This document shows, piece by piece, positions 46,101-54,445 of a stretch of 64,000 nt of DNA. The position numbers and the translations under genes were made by a program. The notes beneath the pieces were generated by a model. The model searched no databases, was not told where the DNA came from, and was given only the letters and a program-made list of their open reading frames with translations. Numbering within the stretch: position 1 is the stretch's first letter; each line of letters begins with the position of its first letter. The stretch lies in contig NZ_CP046244.1 of NCBI RefSeq assembly GCF_009735625.1, positions 2,604,001 to 2,668,000 on the forward strand. Reading direction: 5' to 3'. The DNA comes from Moorella glycerini (GTDB lineage Bacteria; Bacillota; DSM-521; Neomoorellales; Neomoorellaceae).

Positions 46101-46859
46101 AACGCCCAGGAGTTAATTAAAAGCGGCACGGCGAAACTCAGCGAGGCCATTTCCACCCGGGATGATATTATGAACTACCTCATGCAGCACGGGGTGGTGG
46201 CCGATATCGCCTTCCGGACCATGGAGGATGTGCGTAAAGGCAAGGGCGTCAAAAAAGAGTATGAAGAGGCCATGCGGGCGGCAGGAGTTCCCGAATGGTT
46301 CATCCAGTCCTGCAAAAAAATCAGCTATCTCTTTCCCAAGGCCCATGCCGTGGCCTACGTAACCATGGCCTTCCGCATCGCCTACTTTAAAGTCTATTAC
46401 CCGGAGGCCTTCTACGCTTCCTTTTTCAGCATCCGCGCCGATGAATTCGATGCTGATATTGTAGCTGCCGGCCTGCCCCGTATCCAGGAGGAAATCGCCA
46501 CCCTGGAGAAAAAGGGCAACGAGGCTACAGCCCGGGAGAAAAACATCCTGACCATCCTGGAAGTAGCCCGGGAAATGTATTGCCGGGGCATTACCATGGA
46601 GCGCATTGATTTGCAAAGATCGGCTGCTTATCGTTTCCAGGTGGGGAAGGGCAGGCTGTTACCACCCCTGGCGGCCCTGCCCGGGGTAGGCCAGGCGGCA
46701 GCCGAGGCCATCGTCCGCGCCCGCCAGGAACGGCCCTTTACCTCCCTGGAGGACCTCCAGCGCCGCAGCCGGGTGAGTAAAACGGTCATCGAAGCCCTGG
46801 AGAAACACGGCTCCCTGGCTGATCTACCTGCCTCCGACCAGCTGGTGTTTTTCGGGTAA
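43176..46859 (+). CDS. polC: DNA polymerase III PolC-type alpha subunit, without exonuclease domain
   Basis: A 1227-residue C-family polymerase. An N-terminal region precedes an OB fold (VAVQGEVLEFTARQLKSGRW) and the PHP domain from about 325 (VELHLHTKMSAMDGVTEVAA, GHGAVAITDHGVLQAFPAAA). The zinc-binding CPACRYSEF...CPRCGTRL, palm motifs (YLVGSRGSVGSSLVATLAG, PDIDLNFSGEYQ), a fingers region and tandem HhH (LPGVGQAAAEAIVRA) follow. In B. subtilis PolC a DnaQ-like exonuclease is inserted into the PHP domain after the VIYG motif. Here IIYGLEGYLFDQDDQPPDRQ runs straight on to QTYHIILLVKNKQGLENLYR, and total length is about 200 residues shorter. Proofreading must be elsewhere or absent. Confidence 0.95.
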   Translation: MAMTGRENLWQELLQQGAVRKVVVDRKSSKCYLSLCPPCSLESEDIAAYRQFLARQFPGFEFIFKVLQPSPPADLATFCREQKAAILEEVARRLGNGTSAWLAGARLEPGAGVLQLVVPVPLAMEALRSCRGDRVLQEVLQQHGYQVQVELVTDRDYQEELAAVSRQLQEQRLVRVREEAANRGKEDGPAKKEGGEKKGNCQQTTDNCFLLGKKITAPLRPLKEIQEEEKQVAVQGEVLEFTARQLKSGRWLVSFDLTDYTDSISVKAFADAGPLAENGLAIGEWVQVQGPVQYDRYSQELVIIADTIARGERPGRQDTAPDKRVELHLHTKMSAMDGVTEVAAVVKQAARWGHGAVAITDHGVLQAFPAAAEAGSKYGVKIIYGLEGYLFDQDDQPPDRQQTYHIILLVKNKQGLENLYRLVSRAHLDYFYRKPRLPRHLVQQYREGLLLGTACEAGELIRHYLAGVDADRLEEIASFYDFLEIQPLANNDFLIREGKLADRQALMDMNRQIIALGRKLHKPVVATGDVHFLNPEDAIYRQVLLAGQGYADEVQAPLYYRTTEEMLAEFSYLDAATARQVVITNPRLIADQVEELKPIPDEFYPPEIPGAEEELTRIVTTRAHDWYGNPLPELVQARLDKEMQSIIGHGFAVLYLIAHRLVLKSNEDGYLVGSRGSVGSSLVATLAGITEVNPLPPHYRCPACRYSEFVTDGSVNCGADLPAKDCPRCGTRLLKDGHDIPFEVFLGFKGDKVPDIDLNFSGEYQPRAHQYAEEIFGKDHVFRAGTIATLAERTAFGFVHKYLEERGLKARQAEINRLVKGITGVKRTTGQHPGGLMVVPRRVDIHLFTPLQRPADDTGSNTITTHFDYEAISHRLVKLDLLGHDDPTVIKMLEDLTGVNAREIPLDEPRTMSLFAGVEALGVRPEDIGAQVGTLGIPEFGTRFVRQMLEETRPRTFAELVRISGFSHGTDVWLNNAQELIKSGTAKLSEAISTRDDIMNYLMQHGVVADIAFRTMEDVRKGKGVKKEYEEAMRAAGVPEWFIQSCKKISYLFPKAHAVAYVTMAFRIAYFKVYYPEAFYASFFSIRADEFDADIVAAGLPRIQEEIATLEKKGNEATAREKNILTILEVAREMYCRGITMERIDLQRSAAYRFQVGKGRLLPPLAALPGVGQAAAEAIVRARQERPFTSLEDLQRRSRVSKTVIEALEKHGSLADLPASDQLVFFG

Positions 46860-46862
46860 GGC

Positions 46863-46892
46863 AACACTCCCTTCTTGCTGGGAGTGTTTTTA
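46863..46892 (+). terminator. Terminator of polC
   Basis: AACACTCCC/GGGAGTGTT stem with an 8-base loop, then TTTTT. Confidence 0.85.
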
Positions 46893-46927
46893 TCTTATGT
46901 CGCATAAAGAGGACAACGGACGAAATA

Positions 46928-46941
46928 TGTAAACGATAACA
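46928..46941. promoter_or_regulatory. LacI-type operator-like site 1
   Basis: TGTAAACGATAACA matches the LacI/catabolite-operator pattern (TGNAANCGNTNNCA). It is the farther of two such sites before the lacI-type gene. Confidence 0.45.
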
Positions 46942-47014
46942 AAACTGTTAAGTGAGATAATTATAATAAGGCTAGATAAATCATAAAGAAAAGCCCGGTG
47001 ACAATTCGAAACAA

Positions 47015-47054
47015 GATATATGAGAGGCAATAAACATATATGAGAAGCAATAAA
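47015..47054 (+). repeat. Tandem pair of 20-bp repeats
   Basis: GATATATGAGAGGCAATAAA is followed immediately by CATATATGAGAAGCAATAAA (18 of 20 identical). It lies in the AT-rich 390-base regulatory gap before the lacI-type gene. It is a candidate binding site with 20-bp (about two helical turns) phasing. Confidence 0.6.
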
Positions 47055-47183
47055 TGATGATTTATTTGGGAAAATGGTATACCGCATTATCCATATAGCA
47101 ACGTCAAGAGAAAAAATTTCATACAAAAATTTTTCTCCGGCAGGAGGAATCTGAAAACAAATGGCGAATATAATCCATATAAT

Positions 47184-47197
47184 AGTAAACGATTACA
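47184..47197. promoter_or_regulatory. LacI-type operator-like site 2
   Basis: AGTAAACGATTACA, near-palindromic, 53 bases before the regulator ATG and 256 bases from site 1. The two sites could form a repression loop (inference). A TATAAT lies at 47212. Confidence 0.5.
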
Positions 47198-47249
47198 TAA
47201 TATATAGCAATTATAATGGCAACGTTTAAAAAAGGAAGGAAATATAGCA

Positions 47250-48272
47250 ATGCCGACCATTAAAGATGTAGCCGCCAGGGCCGGTGTTTCCACCGCCACT
47301 GTATCCCGGGTCCTCAACGGCGAGAAGGTCAAAGAAGAGACGGAGAAAAAAGTACTGGCCGCCATTGAAGCTTTAGGCTACCGTCCCAATCAGATCGCCA
47401 GGAGCCTCAAAACCCAGAAAACCCAGACCATCGGCTTTGTCGTTCCCGACTTTGGCCCTTTCTTCATGCAGGTTGCCGAGGTGGTTGAAGATATTCTAAA
47501 TGGCTATGGTTATAGCCTGGTGGTCTGTAACAGTGATGAAAATCCTGACAGGGAAAAGGATCGGGTGCGAATGCTGGCGGAAAAAAAAGTTGATGGACTG
47601 CTGGTGGTTCCCACCAGCGATACTGCCCAACACTTAATTGAAATTCAAGAAGAAGGTACGCCCATAGTTTTAGTTGACCGGATGGTTAAGGATATGCAGA
47701 TTGATTGTGTGCTGGTGGATAATGTCAACGGAGCTTACCAGGCAGTAGAACATCTTGTAACCCTTGGTTACCGGCGTATAGGGCTTATTAATGGCCGCCT
47801 GGAAGTTACTACAGGCGAAGAAAGATACCGCGGGTTTTTGCGAGTTTTTGAAGACTACAACCTCCCGGTAGATGAGAGCTTAATCTACACCGGTGATTTT
47901 TCAACTGAAAGCGGCTATGAACTTATGAAGGAATTAATGTCTCTTCCCGAGCCGCCACCGGCAGTTTTTGTCGCCAATTATTATATGACCATCGGCGCTA
48001 TGATGGCCATCAATGAACTAGGGATTAAAGTACCCCGTGATTTAGCTCTGGTAGGGTTTGACGATATGGAATTAACAAAATTAGCCAACCCACCTTTAAC
48101 AGCAGTTGTGCAACCAATGCAGGAGATGGGTGAGAAGGCGGCCGCGCTTATTTACAAACGAGTTAGCGGCGATAACTCTGGTTTCCCGCAGATGTACCGT
48201 TTAAAGCCGGAATTGGTCATTCGCCACTCTACCAGTCCTGTATGGAAAATAAAAAATCTTGAAGTTGTTTGA
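47250..48272 (+). CDS. LacI-family transcriptional regulator
   Basis: A 340-residue LacI/GalR repressor. The N-terminal HTH and hinge read TIKDVAARAGVSTATVSRVL, then ALGYRPNQIARSLK. A periplasmic-binding-like sugar domain follows (TIGFVVPDFGPFFMQVAEVV, DLALVGFDDMELTKLANPPL). It heads the sugar and microcompartment locus and probably senses the substrate or a phosphorylated intermediate, controlling its own and downstream genes through the sites at 46928 and 47184. AAGGAAGG precedes the ATG. Confidence 0.93.
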   Translation: MPTIKDVAARAGVSTATVSRVLNGEKVKEETEKKVLAAIEALGYRPNQIARSLKTQKTQTIGFVVPDFGPFFMQVAEVVEDILNGYGYSLVVCNSDENPDREKDRVRMLAEKKVDGLLVVPTSDTAQHLIEIQEEGTPIVLVDRMVKDMQIDCVLVDNVNGAYQAVEHLVTLGYRRIGLINGRLEVTTGEERYRGFLRVFEDYNLPVDESLIYTGDFSTESGYELMKELMSLPEPPPAVFVANYYMTIGAMMAINELGIKVPRDLALVGFDDMELTKLANPPLTAVVQPMQEMGEKAAALIYKRVSGDNSGFPQMYRLKPELVIRHSTSPVWKIKNLEVV

Positions 48273-48344
48273 CTTAATGTTTCGAAAGGAGTTCTAATTT
48301 TTCTGGCTTTAAGATTATCTCTAGCTAAAGGAGGAAGACAATTT

Positions 48345-49394
48345 ATGACTTCCAAAGAACGGGCACTGGTTGCAATTAAAGGAAATAAAACAGACAGATT
48401 ACCCATGTGGTATGGGGGCGCACCCGAAACGACCCAAAATATAATGGATTTTCTTGGTGCAAAGACAGAGAAAGAAGCATTATATGATATTCTTGGCATG
48501 GACTTTAAAACCATTAGGCCTAAATATATCGGATTGCCCTTTAAAAAATATGAGGATGGAACTGTAGAGAATGAATGGGGAATTAGAAGAGGCGGTTTGC
48601 ACTACGGCCAGGCTCTTAACCACCCTCTGGCAGACGCGCAGACAATAAAGGATGTTGAAAAATACAAATTCCCCGATCCCGATGATTGGGATGTAGTCAT
48701 CACCAGGGAGGAACTGGAGGATGCCAGGGGGTATTGCCTTATCGGCGCAACATGGGCTCCGTTTTTTCACGATTCTACAGAACTTATGGGCATGGAACAA
48801 TTCTTTGTCAATATGTATGTAAATCCCGGGGTGGTCGAAGCCATTATCAGAAAATGCTTTGAGTTTTATTATGAACTCAACCGGAGAACTTACGAGGCCA
48901 ACCCGGATGTCATTGATTTCTACTTCTTTGGTAATGATTTTGGCTCCATGCGCGCTTTATTGATGTCCCCCGAAATGTGGCGCAAGTTTTACAAACCCTA
49001 CGTTGCCAAACTGATAGAACAGGCCCATGCAAACGGAGCGGTAGCGGGTCTACATTCCTGCGGGGATATCCATGAAATCTTCCCGGATTTGATAGAAATT
49101 GGCTTAGACGTCATTAATCCTATCCAGGTAAGTTGCCAGCATATGGACCCAGCGGTGCTGAAGAGAGAATATGGCAAACACATTGCCTTTTTCGGCGGTA
49201 TTGATGAAAATGAAATTTTATTAAACGGAACGGAAGCGGAGGTACGGGCCGAAACAAGAAGAATTATCGATGTCCTGGGCAGTGATGGCAGGTATATCGT
49301 GGCCGCCTCCCACGATTACCTGCTACCTGAAGTGCCAGCGCGCAATATTGTGGCCATGTATGATGAAGCCAGAAAATATAGCTCAGGAAGGTGA
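48345..49394 (+). CDS. URO-D/MtaA-superfamily protein 1
   Basis: A 349-residue TIM-barrel protein of the uroporphyrinogen decarboxylase superfamily. It starts MTSKERALVAIKGNKTDRLP, the family-typical opening. The HemE catalytic Arg-rich N-terminal motif is absent, so it is not a haem enzyme. A metal-site motif HSCGDI (HxCG), as in MtaA/CmuA methyltransferases, lies near residue 237. Near the C-terminus a His (AASHDYLL) occupies the place where MtaA-type enzymes have a third Cys ligand. It lies between the LacI gene and an ABC importer, pointing to sugar metabolism. The substrate is unknown. AAAGGAGG precedes the ATG. Confidence 0.8.
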   Translation: MTSKERALVAIKGNKTDRLPMWYGGAPETTQNIMDFLGAKTEKEALYDILGMDFKTIRPKYIGLPFKKYEDGTVENEWGIRRGGLHYGQALNHPLADAQTIKDVEKYKFPDPDDWDVVITREELEDARGYCLIGATWAPFFHDSTELMGMEQFFVNMYVNPGVVEAIIRKCFEFYYELNRRTYEANPDVIDFYFFGNDFGSMRALLMSPEMWRKFYKPYVAKLIEQAHANGAVAGLHSCGDIHEIFPDLIEIGLDVINPIQVSCQHMDPAVLKREYGKHIAFFGGIDENEILLNGTEAEVRAETRRIIDVLGSDGRYIVAASHDYLLPEVPARNIVAMYDEARKYSSGR

Positions 49395-49401
49395 AGTAGG
49401 G

Positions 49402-50916
49402 GTGGATTTAATTCCGGCATTGCAAATGAAAAAGGTTAGCAAGAAATTCCCGGGTACCCTGGCTGTGGACAACGTTGATTTTGAAGTTTATCCCGGCGAA
49501 GTCCATGCCCTGGTGGGTGAAAATGGCGCTGGTAAATCAACCTTAATGAAAATGCTGGCCGGCTCCTTCAATGACTACACAGGGCAAATCTACATTGATG
49601 GAAAGGAGGTTAAACTACATTCCCCGGCTATTGCCAAAGCTAATGGTATAGCTATGATCTACCAGGAATTAAGCCTGGCCAGGCCGCTCACTATTGCCGA
49701 AAATTTGCTGGTGGGGAGGCTGCCGGTAAGAAACAGGTGGTTTATTGATAAAAGAGCCTTAATTCAGGAAGCAAGGGCCTGCCTGCAAAGTGTGGAACTA
49801 GATTATCTAGACCCCTTTTCCCCGGTGGAAGAAATCAGCCAGCATGAAGCCCAGCTAGTGGAGATTGCCAAGGCCCTGGGCAACAACCCCCGTATTTTAG
49901 TTATGGATGAGCCGACCTCCGCCCTATCGCGGGAAGAGGTGGAACGCCTGTTTAAAATAATAGGCAAACTGAAGCAGCAGGGGCTGGCCATCGTTTACAT
50001 CAGCCATCATTTAAATGAAATTTTCCAGGTGGCAGATCGAGTTACCGTTATGCGTGATGGCCGGAAAGTAGCAACCCAGAATATAACCAACGTTACCCCG
50101 GAAAAATTGATCGAAATGATGGTCGGGCGCTCTATCAATCAAGTGTACTGTGCAGCGAAAAGAACTCCCGGCGAGGTAGTCCTGGAGGTTAAAAACTTAA
50201 GCCGGTATGGGTTTTTCCACCACATATCCTTCTGTGTCAGAGCGGGGGAGATTCTGGGAATTGCCGGGCTGGCGGGGGCGGGGCGCAGCGAACTGGGCCG
50301 GGCCATCAGCGGCGTGGACCCTGTGGATGCAGGAGAAATTATCCTTGCAGGCAGGAGGATTAAAGTCAAAAATATGGCCCGGGCACTCCAGTACGGTATC
50401 GCTTATCTGACGGAAGACCGTAAAACCCAGGGGCTTGCCCTGCGCCTCACCTTAGAGGAAAATCTGTTAGCGCCTTTGATTCCCCGACACTGTAAAGGTT
50501 TTATCTACCAGAAGCAATTAGGAACGGGTATAGTTAAAAGGTTAATAGACGACCTGCACATTTCCCCCCCGGACCCGTCCAGGATCGTAGGTAACTTATC
50601 AGGGGGAAATCAACAAAAGGTTTTGCTGGGCAAGTGGCTGGCTACCGGCCCGCGGGTGTTGATCCTTGATGAACCCACCCGGGGTGTAGATGTAGGCGCC
50701 AAACTCACCATTCATACGGCCATCGAAAAACTGGCCGCCCAGGGTGTGGCCGTCATTCTCATCTCGTCTGACCTGCCGGAACTGGTGCGGCTTTCCGACC
50801 GGGTATTAATTATGCGTAAGGGACGTTTACTGGGGGAAATACCCGGTAAGTCCTGTACGGAAGAAGCGGTGCTGCTGGCTATAAACAGTGAAGGAGAAAT
50901 AGCCCATGCTGGTTAA
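49402..50916 (+). CDS. Sugar ABC transporter ATPase (RbsA/MglA type)
   Basis: A 504-residue protein with two fused ABC domains. The first Walker A is GENGAGKSTLMKML, signature EEISQHEAQLVEIAKAL, Walker B ILVMDEPTSAL. The second has the degenerate GLAGAGRSELGRAI typical of RbsA, signature LSGGNQQKVLLGKWL, Walker B ILDEPTRGVDVGAK. It powers uptake through the two permeases that follow. The GTG at 49402 was chosen; the frame is open upstream but overlaps the URO-D gene. Confidence 0.94.
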   Translation: MDLIPALQMKKVSKKFPGTLAVDNVDFEVYPGEVHALVGENGAGKSTLMKMLAGSFNDYTGQIYIDGKEVKLHSPAIAKANGIAMIYQELSLARPLTIAENLLVGRLPVRNRWFIDKRALIQEARACLQSVELDYLDPFSPVEEISQHEAQLVEIAKALGNNPRILVMDEPTSALSREEVERLFKIIGKLKQQGLAIVYISHHLNEIFQVADRVTVMRDGRKVATQNITNVTPEKLIEMMVGRSINQVYCAAKRTPGEVVLEVKNLSRYGFFHHISFCVRAGEILGIAGLAGAGRSELGRAISGVDPVDAGEIILAGRRIKVKNMARALQYGIAYLTEDRKTQGLALRLTLEENLLAPLIPRHCKGFIYQKQLGTGIVKRLIDDLHISPPDPSRIVGNLSGGNQQKVLLGKWLATGPRVLILDEPTRGVDVGAKLTIHTAIEKLAAQGVAVILISSDLPELVRLSDRVLIMRKGRLLGEIPGKSCTEEAVLLAINSEGEIAHAG

Positions 50917-51916
50917 ATGCGAAAGAATAGAGCTGAATAAACGGCGCACAGAAACGGCCGGCTGGATCGAGAAGTTCGGTGTCTATATCATGATCCTTGT
51001 GCTTCTCATCCTGGGAACTTTAATTTCCAACAAGTTTTTAACCCTTGACAATCTAGCGAATGTTGTCCATGCTGTAGCTTTGCTGGGCATCGTTGCCGTC
51101 GGTGTCACTTTTGTAACCTACAGCGGGCATTTTGCTGACATGTCGGTACCAGGGATTATTGCCCTTTCGGGAATGGTCGCCGTTGACATGCTGCGTTACG
51201 GCCTTGTTGTTAGTTTAGTCTCGGGCCTGGTGACGGGTCTTATGGTAGGCCTGATAAACGCCTTTGTTGTTGGTAAACTGAGAGCCAACCCGATTATCTG
51301 GACCCTGGCGGTTGCCTTTGTGATCAATGGCGTAGTGAGGTGGCTTTACCGGGGTGAACAGATTTATCCGGACTTAAAGGCGGGCGAAAAGCTGGCGTCT
51401 GCTTTTGTGAACCTGGCCAGGATTAATATAGGAGGGGCGGTACCCATTACAGTTGTCGTATTCCTGGTAATGGTAATCATCGGACAACTATTGCTCACCA
51501 AAACAAAGTTTGGCGTGCAGCTAAAACTCATTGGTTCTTCCTACGAAGTGGCGAGAATGACGGGAGTAAACGTAACGGGGATGGTCGGGCTGGCCTTTAT
51601 ATTATCCGCCCTGGCCGCTTCCATCGGGGGGGTTCTCTTAACCTCGCTGGTAAAAATAGGAGCGTATTATAACGGGGTCGGCTATGACTTCCGGGCCGTC
51701 ACGGCCATTGTCCTCGGCGGGGTGAGCCTGGCAGGTGGCAAGGGTAACATGATCGGTGTCCTAGGAGGGGTAGTTGTTATCGGCCTCTTGAATAATATCC
51801 TGACCCTCCTGGGTGTGGGGACTTTCTCCCAGACAATTGTCCAGGGTCTGGTGTTTATCCTGGTTGTCTGGTTCAATACCTATTCATTGCGAAAATTAGG
51901 GAAGGCTGATGGATAA
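50906..51916 (+). CDS. Sugar ABC transporter permease 1 (RbsC type)
   Basis: A 336-residue inner-membrane protein with about eight to ten transmembrane helices of the BPD_transp_2 family. The cytoplasmic loop that contacts the ATPase reads SSYEVARMTGVNV, and TAIVLGGVSLAGGKGNMIGV is a family motif. It overlaps the ATPase gene by 11 bases. Confidence 0.92.
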   Translation: MLVKCERIELNKRRTETAGWIEKFGVYIMILVLLILGTLISNKFLTLDNLANVVHAVALLGIVAVGVTFVTYSGHFADMSVPGIIALSGMVAVDMLRYGLVVSLVSGLVTGLMVGLINAFVVGKLRANPIIWTLAVAFVINGVVRWLYRGEQIYPDLKAGEKLASAFVNLARINIGGAVPITVVVFLVMVIIGQLLLTKTKFGVQLKLIGSSYEVARMTGVNVTGMVGLAFILSALAASIGGVLLTSLVKIGAYYNGVGYDFRAVTAIVLGGVSLAGGKGNMIGVLGGVVVIGLLNNILTLLGVGTFSQTIVQGLVFILVVWFNTYSLRKLGKADG

Positions 51917-52916
51917 CATGAACAAAAAACTTTACCAGGTAATCAACAACTATAGAATCTATTTCCTCTGCGGTCTGGTATTCATAGCGATGGCCATATT
52001 CGTACCCAATTTCCTGACCCTCTATAATCTTACCAACATCCTGAAGGGCATGAGCTTAAATGCCGTGGTGGCCATCGGGTTTACCATCGTCATGATCTGC
52101 AAGGAGCTCGACCTATCAATCGGTACCACCCTCACCTTAGGGGCTATGTTTGTAATCGGGTTTCAACCAGCCCTGGGCTGGGGTTGGAGTCTCCTGATTG
52201 CGGTGCTGGCCGGAGCGCTGGTGGGCCTGGCCAACGGGTTGCTGGTGGCGCGGGCGAAGATCGACTCTTTCATAGTTACGCTGGGGACCATGACCACGGT
52301 CCAGGGGATTATCTTTTTATATGGTAAAGGTTATGCCTTAAACGCCACTGATTTCACCGTAGCCGACTGGCTGGAAACACCCATCATTCCACTTTTACCA
52401 CCTCGGGTAGTGATTACTATTGTTTTTGTCCTCCTGTTCCAGGTTCTTCTCGCCCGTACCAGATACGGAAGGGGCTTTTACATGGTGGGAGCCAACCGGG
52501 AAACAGCCTGGCTGGCGGGGCTTAACACGGAAGGGTACGTTATTGTTTCGTTTATAATATCAGGTATAACCGCCGCCCTGGGGGGAGCCCTGTTTGCCAT
52601 GAGCCTTAGTTCGGCCACGCCCACCATCGGCACCAGTTCCCTGATGATCGTTGTAGCGGCAACTATTATCGGTGGTACCTCCATGGCCGGCGGCAAAGGT
52701 AGTATCCTGGGCAGCGCGATGGCGGTTTTAACCCTGACCATCCTTTACAACGGCCTTACCAACCTGGGCGCGGGCTTTGAAATCCAGATTTTAGCCAGCG
52801 GCCTGGTGCTGGCCGTGGTGGTACTGTATGAAGCCTATGCCTTGTACCAGGCGGATAAGGTGAAAGGACAAAAGCCGGAGCTGTTAAAGGAGGTGAGCCT
52901 TAGGGAGAGCAAGTAG
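51909..52916 (+). CDS. Sugar ABC transporter permease 2 (RbsC type)
   Basis: A 335-residue homologue of the preceding permease (GANRETAWLAGLNTEGYVIV loop, AATIIGGTSMAGGKGSILGS). The two probably form a heterodimeric channel. The gene overlaps the first permease by 8 bases. Confidence 0.92.
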   Translation: MDNMNKKLYQVINNYRIYFLCGLVFIAMAIFVPNFLTLYNLTNILKGMSLNAVVAIGFTIVMICKELDLSIGTTLTLGAMFVIGFQPALGWGWSLLIAVLAGALVGLANGLLVARAKIDSFIVTLGTMTTVQGIIFLYGKGYALNATDFTVADWLETPIIPLLPPRVVITIVFVLLFQVLLARTRYGRGFYMVGANRETAWLAGLNTEGYVIVSFIISGITAALGGALFAMSLSSATPTIGTSSLMIVVAATIIGGTSMAGGKGSILGSAMAVLTLTILYNGLTNLGAGFEIQILASGLVLAVVVLYEAYALYQADKVKGQKPELLKEVSLRESK

Positions 52917-53122
52917 ATGGCGGCGAAGCTCGAAAATTGAAACTGTGAAAAATAAATTAAAAGGAGGTATCTTTATAAGAGAGTGATCTTATGAAATTAA
53001 ATTGAAAAGGCGAATGGAAAAGTGCAAAAATTAGTTAGAACGGGTGAGTTGTTGCCTGACGTCCAGGTAGTCTCATAATAACAAAATTATACGTGCAAAT
53101 TATTGAGATAGGGGGTCTAGAG
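52917..53122. other. Gap before the binding-protein gene with an unused ribosome site
   Basis: A strong AAAGGAGG at about 52960 has no start codon at the proper distance; the next ATG (52991) opens only five codons. The stretch is AT-rich, with no clear terminator. It may be a leader or a small deletion scar. Confidence 0.3.
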
Positions 53123-54340
53123 ATGATTAAAAAGATGACCGGGATAGTACTGGTAGTTTTAATGGCCGCGTTATTAATGACCGGCTGTGGCGGCAAGCAA
53201 GCCCAGGAAGCGCCCAAAGGTGGGCAGACCGGCCAGGCTGACAAGAAAAGCTCCAACCTGGAGGAATCCATCAAAGCTGAGGGCGTGGTTGCCGGGCTGA
53301 AGGCTGATGACGGGCAGCTCCTTCTCCCTCCTCTGGAGAAAAAGGAAATTCCGCCGCGGCCTGCCGATCCCGCTAAACTTCCCGAAGAGGATGCCATGCA
53401 CTGGTACGACATGGAGTATTCTGGCTGGGGCGTAACGAAAGTTAATATTCCTAAATCACCTAAAGATGGCGCTAAAGGGAAAAAGGTTACCCTGATCGTC
53501 CACGGCGACCATCCCTGGACCACGGCTTACATCCGGGGTGCCAAAAAAGTGGCCGATGCCTACGGAATGGAACTAAAGGTTATGTCCCCCAACTGGAACC
53601 CCGATGTCCAGGCCCAGATGGTGGACCAGGCCATCGGCGCCCGGCCGGATATGATCCTGATGATCCCGGTGGACGCCAAGATGGCGGTACAGCTTTTCCG
53701 AAAGATCAACCAGGCGGGTATCCCGGTTATTGCCACCAATACCCATCCCGAGAGCGAAGCCATGAAATATGTCATCGCCTGGACCGGCCCGGATGACTGG
53801 GGGCAGTTCAGGATGCTGGCCCGCAAATTTGCCGAGTTGATGCACAATGAAGGCGGTTATGCAATTATTCAGCATAATCCTGGCGGCTCTCCCTTCTTTG
53901 CCAGGACGTATGCCCCGATAACTGAACTGAAGAAGATTGCGCCAAAGATGGAGCTTCTGGATAAACAGGCGCCCGGGTTTGAAGCCGAAAAAACCATGCA
54001 GGTGGTGTCCGACTGGATTACCAGATTCGGCTCCAAACTTAAAGGTATAGTGCTGGCCGATGATTCCGCTCAGGCCATCGGCACTGTTGAAGCCCTCAAA
54101 AAGGCCAACCGGCAGGATATTATTGTCGTTGCCGCCGGCAACAGCAAAGTGGGCATGGACCTGGTGAAGGAAGGCAAAATCCAGGCCATCACCTACCAGA
54201 CGGCTGAAGGTGACGGCGCCGCGGCGGTAAAGGCGGCAGCCGACTGGTTCAATGGCCATGACGTAGAACCGGTCCGCTACCTGCCCAAGCATATCATTAC
54301 CAAAGACGATGTCGACAAGTTTATGCCGGCCCAGTGGTAG
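53123..54340 (+). CDS. Sugar ABC transporter substrate-binding lipoprotein
   Basis: A 405-residue lipoprotein (signal peptide, lipobox LLMTGCGG). A Lys/Pro-rich linker is followed by a Peripla_BP_4-type domain (KVTLIVHGDHPWTTAYIRGA, GIPVIATNTHPESEAMKYVI, GIVLADDSAQAIGTVEALKK). It captures the sugar for the importer. It has about 90 more residues before the domain than RbsB. The ATG at 53123 follows GGGGG. Confidence 0.92.
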   Translation: MIKKMTGIVLVVLMAALLMTGCGGKQAQEAPKGGQTGQADKKSSNLEESIKAEGVVAGLKADDGQLLLPPLEKKEIPPRPADPAKLPEEDAMHWYDMEYSGWGVTKVNIPKSPKDGAKGKKVTLIVHGDHPWTTAYIRGAKKVADAYGMELKVMSPNWNPDVQAQMVDQAIGARPDMILMIPVDAKMAVQLFRKINQAGIPVIATNTHPESEAMKYVIAWTGPDDWGQFRMLARKFAELMHNEGGYAIIQHNPGGSPFFARTYAPITELKKIAPKMELLDKQAPGFEAEKTMQVVSDWITRFGSKLKGIVLADDSAQAIGTVEALKKANRQDIIVVAAGNSKVGMDLVKEGKIQAITYQTAEGDGAAAVKAAADWFNGHDVEPVRYLPKHIITKDDVDKFMPAQW

Positions 54341-54358
54341 TCCAAAGAAATAGCCCGG

Positions 54359-54391
54359 GGGGAGTTATAGCCCTTAATGCTATAACTCCCC
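54359..54391 (+). promoter_or_regulatory. Strong 12-bp hairpin after the binding-protein gene
   Basis: GGGGAGTTATAG and CTATAACTCCCC pair perfectly around a 9-base loop. No T-run follows, so it more likely stabilises the binding-protein mRNA or attenuates readthrough. Confidence 0.6.
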
Positions 54392-54445
54392 TGCCATAAA
54401 AGACGATTATCATTCAATCCTGGAGCAATAAGGGTGATATAAGAA

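Noticed and set aside
48345-49394. URO-D genes as HemE of haem synthesis
   Set aside because: The HemE N-terminal Arg motif is absent in all three. They have HxCG metal motifs, and there are three in a sugar operon.
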